This document shows positions 41,196 through 46,446 of a stretch of 46,446 nucleotides of DNA, in pieces. The translations under genes and the position numbers were made by a program. Position 1 is the first letter of the stretch; each line of letters begins with the position of its first letter. The notes beneath the pieces were generated by a model that was given only the letters and a program-made list of their open reading frames with translations, was not told where the DNA came from and did no database searches. Source of the stretch: an uncultured Elusimicrobia bacterium (GTDB lineage: Bacteria; Elusimicrobiota; Elusimicrobia; UBA1565; UBA9628); contig CAIKVT010000002.1 of assembly GCA_903830945.1 (NCBI GenBank), forward strand, positions 1-46,446. The letters run 5' to 3'.

Positions 41196-42521
41196 TCAGC
41201 CCGCGAATCTCTCCAGACCCGACTCCAGAACCGCCAGGCCTTCTTCGAGCTGCCCATCCGTGATGACCAGGGGCATGAGCAGTCGGATGACGTTGCCGTA
41301 GGTACCCGCGCTCATAAGTATGAGGCCCCGCTCGTAGCAGTGCCGGATGACGGCCGCCACGGCCTCCTGGTCCGGCTCCTTGCTCTGGCGGTCCTTGACC
41401 AACTCCAGGGCCTGCATGGCGCCCTGACCTCGGATATCCCCCACCTTCCCAAAACGCCGCAGGACCGCCAGCCGCCCCGGAAGCTTCTCGGCCAGGGCTC
41501 GGGCCCGGCGCAGCAGGTCCCCCTGCTCGCAGAGCTCCAGTACGGCCAGAGCCGCGGCGCAGGACACCGGATTACCGCCGAAAGTCCCGCCGATTCCGCC
41601 CACCATGGGTGCGTCCATGAGTTCGGCTCGGCCCACCACGGCCGAGATGGGCATCCCGCCGCCCAAGCCCTTGGCCAAGGTCATCAGGTCCGGGACCACG
41701 CCCGACCGCGCGCAGGCGAAAAGCTCGCCCGTGCGGCCGAAGCCCGTCTGCACCTCATCGGCGATGAAGACGATCTTATGTTCCGTACAGAATGCCCGGA
41801 GCTTCTGCAAGAACGACGCGGGCGCGGGCACAAAGCCTCCCTCTCCCAAGACCGGCTCGATGATGATCGCGGCCACCTGGTCCGGCCCGACATCCCGCAC
41901 CGACTGCTCGAACGCGGCGAAGCACTCGGCCGAGACCCGCTCCGGGTCCTGGGTGCCAGGCCAGCGATAGCAATAAGGGAAGGGCGCCCGGACCACGCCC
42001 GGGTTGAACGGCCCGAAGCCCAGCTTGTAAGGCCTCTCCTTGGCGGTCAAGGTCATGGCCATATAGGTCCGGCCGTGGAAGCCATGCTCGAAGCAGACGA
42101 CCGCCGGCCGGCCCGTGGCCGCGCGCGCGATCTTGACCGCGTTCTCGACGGCCTCGGCCCCGCTGTTGGCCAGGAAGGATTTCTTGGGGAAAGTCCCGGG
42201 GGCCAAGCGGTTCAAAGCCGCGCAGAGCCGCACGTAGCCCTCGTAGGGCGTGACATGGAAGCAGGCGTGCAGGAATCCTCGGCTCTGCTCCCGCACGGCC
42301 TCGACCACGGGCACGGCCAGATGGCCCGCGCTAAGCACGGCCAGACCCGCCGCGAAATCGATAAAACGATTGCCATCCACATCCTCCAAGACCGCGCCCT
42401 CGCCCCGCGCGATGAACACGGGCGTCACGTGAGAAAGGCCGCGCGCCACCGCGGCTTGGCGCTCGGCCATCAGCTCCCGGCTGCGCGGGCCCGGCACCTC
42501 GGTTTTCAAGGAGATAGTCAT
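41196..42521 (-). CDS. gabT: Class III aminotransferase (4-aminobutyrate aminotransferase type)
   Basis: A 441-residue PLP enzyme of the omega-aminotransferase class. It moves the amino group of GABA or a similar omega-amino acid to 2-oxoglutarate. Landmarks are SGAEAVENAVKIAR, CFEHGFHGRTYMAMTLT (PLP phosphate/ring), IIIEPVLGEGGF, IADEVQTGFGRTG (Asp255) and the PLP lysine in LAKGLGGGMPISAV (Lys284). ATG 42521 has a GAGGT site 6 bases upstream. The longer open frame up to 43100 runs through the neighbouring gene in another frame and is not real. A TATTAT box at 42545-42540 may give it a separate promoter. Other omega-aminotransferases (for example ornithine) are possible. Confidence 0.88.
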   Translation of the reverse strand: MTISLKTEVPGPRSRELMAERQAAVARGLSHVTPVFIARGEGAVLEDVDGNRFIDFAAGLAVLSAGHLAVPVVEAVREQSRGFLHACFHVTPYEGYVRLCAALNRLAPGTFPKKSFLANSGAEAVENAVKIARAATGRPAVVCFEHGFHGRTYMAMTLTAKERPYKLGFGPFNPGVVRAPFPYCYRWPGTQDPERVSAECFAAFEQSVRDVGPDQVAAIIIEPVLGEGGFVPAPASFLQKLRAFCTEHKIVFIADEVQTGFGRTGELFACARSGVVPDLMTLAKGLGGGMPISAVVGRAELMDAPMVGGIGGTFGGNPVSCAAALAVLELCEQGDLLRRARALAEKLPGRLAVLRRFGKVGDIRGQGAMQALELVKDRQSKEPDQEAVAAVIRHCYERGLILMSAGTYGNVIRLLMPLVITDGQLEEGLAVLESGLERFAG

Positions 42522-42585
42522 AGTTGGACCTCGACCGGCATAATACAAAACGCACAGAACCAGGCATAGCCCGCAGAGCCCGGGC

Positions 42586-43143
42586 TCAGCTGTTCCAGTT
42601 GTCGTGGATGCAGGGATACGGGACAGGGATATCCACGACTCGACGCGAGCGCAGCCAGAGGTCCAGCCGGTCCCGGCCAGGGTCCAAGACGAGCAATCCG
42701 TCCTGGAGCCGCGGGGAAAGCAGCACAGGATGCCCCCGGCGTCCCCCCTCGAGCGGCGCCCAGGCATCCGCTTCTTCCGACGCAGCCGCGCGCTGTGCCA
42801 AAAGGCCAAAGACCTCCGGTTCCCAGACCCGCATGTCCACGTGATAGAGGAAAGTCTTGCGCCGCAAAGGCAGCATCCGAACCAAAGCCTGCACCGAAGC
42901 CAAGGCCGCAGCCTCCGGGTCCGTGACGACCCACACAGCTCGCGGCTCCAAGGCCCGGCAGCGCTCCAGCCAATCGGCCTGGATGGAGACGGCGACGTCC
43001 GAGACGGGCAGGACCTTGCGCAGGAACTCCAGCTGGCGCTGCAGCAGCGGCCGCCCCCCGCAGTCGCGCCAGGCCTTGGGCCCGCCGGCCCGGCGGCCAA
43101 GGCCTGCGGCCAGGAGATAAGCCTGGCACACAGGACGATTCAC
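42586..43143 (-). CDS. MocA-like nucleotidyltransferase
   Basis: A 185-residue GT-A-like nucleotidyltransferase. It starts at GTG 43143, whose last bases overlap the mscS stop (GTGA). The signature is YLLAAGLGRRAGGPKA (Lys23), the NTP-binding loop. YHVDMRVWEP would hold the metal-binding aspartate and GRRGHPVLLSP the MocA-type histidine loop. This is closest in style to molybdenum-cofactor cytidylyl/guanylyltransferases, which make the MCD or MGD cofactor. An MCD-requiring xanthine dehydrogenase-type enzyme lies about 3 kb away, which supports but does not prove the role. MobA or another sugar-phosphate nucleotidyltransferase is the alternative. Confidence 0.7.
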   Translation of the reverse strand: MNRPVCQAYLLAAGLGRRAGGPKAWRDCGGRPLLQRQLEFLRKVLPVSDVAVSIQADWLERCRALEPRAVWVVTDPEAAALASVQALVRMLPLRRKTFLYHVDMRVWEPEVFGLLAQRAAASEEADAWAPLEGGRRGHPVLLSPRLQDGLLVLDPGRDRLDLWLRSRRVVDIPVPYPCIHDNWNS

Positions 43144-44198
43144 CCGATCCGGGGAGCGCCCGCTCCGGGCGCTTGATGGAATACGGTGGCGGGCATGGCG
43201 AAGGCGATGCCCTCCTTGCAAAAGGAGTCGAGGACGGCCAGGTGGATGGCTTGGTTGACTTCCATGTACACCGCATAAGCATGATCGATGACATAATAAA
43301 CGAGCTCGAAGGAAAAACCGGACTGCTCGAAGGCCTTCAGATGCGCCCGGTCGAAACGCGCCTGAGCCTGGGCCGAAACCGCCGACCGAAGCAGACCCGG
43401 GATCTTCCTGACCTGCTCGGCGGAAGTCTGGTAGGGAACGCCCACGATGATCACGACGCGCCGCTCGCGCAGCTGCCGGAAATTCTGGATGTCGGCCGAG
43501 GTGAGCTTGGAGTTGGCGAAGACCAGCATCTCGCCGGAAAGCGAGCGGACCCGGGTGGTCTTGATTCCGATCTGCTCGACGGTGCCCTGCTTGTCTCCAA
43601 CCACGATGAAGTCCCCGGCAACGAAAGGCCGGTCCAGGTAGATGGCCAGGGCGCTAAAGAGGTCTCCCAGGACGGCCTGAGCGGCCAGGGCCACGGCCAC
43701 GCCGCCGATTCCCAGGCCCGCGAGCATGGAGCTCACGTTGAAGCCCAGGTTGCTCAGGGCGAAGAGCACGGCCAGGATCCACAAGAGGGCCGCCACCAAG
43801 TAGGAGATGCCGCGGGCGGTGCCGCGGTCCGCCTCGGCGGTACTTCCTTTGGAGGCGAGCAGCCGCAGGACCGCGTAGTCCAACGCAGCCTGGAGCATGG
43901 TCAAGGCCCGGTAGGTCAAAGCCAGAAGGACGCCGGAATAGATGAGCCGGTCCAGGCGGTGGGGTATCTGGAGATGGCGGGTAGCCAGGTACAGCGCCAG
44001 CAGTCCGCATTCCAGCATGCGGACCTTCGCCAGAAGGGCCACCAGCAGCTCCTGCAGGTCCGCACCCCGGCTTCGCCTGAGCATCCGCTCGAGGCCCAGC
44101 CGCCGCGCCAGCAGGCCGCCTCCCAGGACGGCCCCGAAGGTGACCAGCGCGGCCAGGTATTCCCAAAGCGTGTTGCCGAAGAACTCGCGCTCGAACAT
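43140..44198 (-). CDS. MscS-family mechanosensitive ion channel
   Basis: About 352 residues from ATG 44198. Several N-terminal helices precede the MscS pore helix and beta domain: [45 protein letters not shown], then [13 protein letters not shown] and [14 protein letters not shown]. The channel releases solutes on hypo-osmotic shock. The frame opens further to 44294, but that would cross the divergent ahcY start and promoter, so I chose the internal ATG. No Shine-Dalgarno sequence is visible. Its stop overlaps the GTG start of the MocA-like gene, so the two are co-translated. Confidence 0.88.
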   Translation of the reverse strand: MFEREFFGNTLWEYLAALVTFGAVLGGGLLARRLGLERMLRRSRGADLQELLVALLAKVRMLECGLLALYLATRHLQIPHRLDRLIYSGVLLALTYRALTMLQAALDYAVLRLLASKGSTAEADRGTARGISYLVAALLWILAVLFALSNLGFNVSSMLAGLGIGGVAVALAAQAVLGDLFSALAIYLDRPFVAGDFIVVGDKQGTVEQIGIKTTRVRSLSGEMLVFANSKLTSADIQNFRQLRERRVVIIVGVPYQTSAEQVRKIPGLLRSAVSAQAQARFDRAHLKAFEQSGFSFELVYYVIDHAYAVYMEVNQAIHLAVLDSFCKEGIAFAMPATVFHQAPGAGAPRIG

Positions 44199-44225
44199 GA
44201 TTGGGATGATGATAACAAAAAAAGG

Positions 44226-44231
44226 TATAAT
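44226..44231 (+). promoter_or_regulatory. -10 box of ahcY
   Basis: Perfect TATAAT, 28 bases before ATG 44260. A TTGGGA at 44201-44206 could be a -35 at 19 bases. The 20-odd base leader has a GGAG Shine-Dalgarno sequence. It is too short for an S-adenosylhomocysteine riboswitch. Confidence 0.5.
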
Positions 44232-44259
44232 CAGAAACCTTCCGACGGAGAAAGAAAGA

Positions 44260-45606
<1,347 letters not shown>

Positions 45607-45610
45607 TTTT

Positions 45611-45817
45611 GTGAAAACAATCATATCCGGCGTCCTCGAAAGAACCAAGGAAAATCAGACGGCGATCCGGGCGAGCATGCGGCGCTGGAGAGGCCATAAT
45701 AAATACGGCGACTCCATTGGTCGTGGTTTGAGCGAGTCCGAATTGATCGATAAGGTGGCGGATGAGACAGGCGCCAGCAAGGCGCACGTGCGCCACTCGC
45801 TCAGACAAGCCGACTGA
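45611..45817 (+). CDS. Small protein with possible helix-turn-helix end
   Basis: A 68-residue open frame starting at GTG 45611, 4 bases after the ahcY stop. The C-terminal half (LSESELIDKVADETGASKAHVRHSL) has the helix-turn-helix spacing of a small DNA-binding domain, with a basic segment (MRRWRGHNKYG) before it. There is no Shine-Dalgarno sequence, so either it is read through from ahcY or it starts later at ATG 45677. It overlaps the 3' end of convergent dapB by 17 bases. Coding status is uncertain and no family is recognised. Confidence 0.4.
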   Translation: MKTIISGVLERTKENQTAIRASMRRWRGHNKYGDSIGRGLSESELIDKVADETGASKAHVRHSLRQAD

Positions 45818-46446
45818 CCAGCAGGTCCGGCATGTCGTAAAGTCCGGGTTTCCTTCCCGCCAGCCAGAGGGCTGCTCTTAAAGCGCCCCGCGAAAAAACA
45901 TCCCGCGAAAGGGCGCGGTGGGTGAGTTCCAGCCTTTCATGGGGTCCGGCTAAAGTCAGTGTGTGGTCGCCGACCGCGTCGCCGATGCGGTGGGAGACGA
46001 TGGACGGCTTGCCGCCGTGGCGGGCGTCCATGACGATCCGCGCCAGGTTCAGGGCCGTGCCCGAGGGCGCGTCCTTCTTAAGGCGGTGGTGCGTCTCGCT
46101 CAATGTGATCTCATAATCCTTGAGCAGGAGGGATGCTGTTTTGGCCAGGAGGCCTAGGACATGGATGCCGGGGCTGAAATTAGGAGCCATGAAAATGGGG
46201 ATGCGACGGCTCAAAGCCTTGAGCTGAGCGGATTGCATGGTGTTGAATCCTGTCGTGCCGATGACGGCGGCTTTGCGGGCTCGCGCGGCTGCGGCCGCAA
46301 ATCGCACGGCGGCGGCTGGCGCGGAGAAATCCACGAGCACGTCGGCCCGGGAGAGGGCCGCGGGTAGGGATTCCGGCCCCAGGCAGCCCGCGCCGGGGCC
46401 GAGGTCCACCAGGGCTGCGATCCGGAAACGCTGATCCTCAGCGGCC
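45801..46446 (-). CDS. dapB: 4-hydroxy-tetrahydrodipicolinate reductase, 5' end outside window
   Basis: C-terminal ~215 residues of DapB, the NAD(P)H-dependent reductase of lysine and diaminopimelate synthesis. The frame is open to the right edge, and the residues there (RFRIAALVDLG) are still DapB-like, so the start lies beyond 46446. Visible family features are VLVDFSAPAA, the VIGTTGF loop, APNFSPGIHVL, and the catalytic HHRLKKDAPSGTAL (His pair, Lys and the DAPSGTA substrate loop). The tail DMPDLLVSRLV is close to the usual GLYDM.DVL end. Convergent with the small HTH-like frame. Confidence 0.94.
   Translation of the reverse strand, partial: AAEDQRFRIAALVDLGPGAGCLGPESLPAALSRADVLVDFSAPAAAVRFAAAAARARKAAVIGTTGFNTMQSAQLKALSRRIPIFMAPNFSPGIHVLGLLAKTASLLLKDYEITLSETHHRLKKDAPSGTALNLARIVMDARHGGKPSIVSHRIGDAVGDHTLTLAGPHERLELTHRALSRDVFSRGALRAALWLAGRKPGLYDMPDLLVSRLV

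Noticed and set aside
42576-42587. GAGCCCGGGCTC, a 12-base perfect palindrome at the end of the MocA-like gene
   Set aside because: No loop and no T-run, and part of it is coding. It is not a terminator, and a single occurrence is not enough to call an operator.
42518-43294. A 258-codon minus-strand frame overlapping the MocA-like gene, and the 634-codon extension of gabT through it
   Set aside because: The nucleotidyltransferase signature is in a different frame, and the aminotransferase family start with a Shine-Dalgarno sequence is at 42521.

Overview
The window is a compact, GC-rich stretch of bacterial chromosome. It has about 42 protein-coding genes, no rRNA, tRNA, CRISPR array or insertion sequence that I can see, and no gene-free gap above about 150 bases. 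TolC, an RND pump, a lipoprotein adaptor and a beta-barrel protein show a Gram-negative cell with an outer membrane. An uncultured lineage such as Elusimicrobiota fits the mix of pseudopilin genes, large orphan exported proteins, GuaB3 and a polyferredoxin. That placement is inference from gene style, not a measured phylogeny.

Layout. 1-3.9 kb: the tail of a chemotaxis receptor, a small membrane protein, a lower-GC operon (outer-membrane barrel plus a secreted fibronectin-III/HAD phosphatase), a family-2 glycosyltransferase and a small ferredoxin. 4.0-8.3 kb: an OPT transporter, a GT-C-like membrane protein and a proline-rich exported protein. 8.3-11.8 kb (minus strand): three pseudopilin-like genes, then an exported protein and a periplasmic protein with three tandem repeats. 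11.9-17.7 kb (minus): tetR-tolC-adaptor-RND efflux operon with a palindromic operator over the tetR start. 17.8-20.2 kb (minus): a Tat-exported DUF362 protein and a membrane polyferredoxin that looks like a NapH/NapG fusion.

20.4-31.0 kb (plus): a tightly overlapping purine operon, guaB3-guaA-purC-purS(duplicated)-purL-purQ-purF-purD-purE. It covers several steps from PRPP towards IMP, plus IMP to GMP. purB, purM, purN, purH and purK must lie elsewhere. Two adjacent hairpins are embedded in the 5' coding part of purC.

31.0-36.4 kb: a flavoprotein, then the most interesting locus. It encodes a 1461-residue exported protein with a kinase-like domain and a C-terminal domain resembling an RNase A-type contact-dependent-inhibition toxin. 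A 97-residue putative immunity gene overlaps its stop codon.

36.5-46.4 kb: a three-subunit xanthine-dehydrogenase-type molybdoenzyme, a glycerophosphodiester phosphodiesterase, an mscS / MocA-like nucleotidyltransferase / class III aminotransferase cluster (minus), ahcY, a small possible HTH protein and the 3' part of dapB, which runs off the right edge.

Across the window, translation starts fall into two classes. One has a Shine-Dalgarno (SD) sequence, with the -10 box some 20-35 bases upstream. The other has no SD, with a -10-like box only 6-8 bases before the start codon, as expected for leaderless mRNAs.
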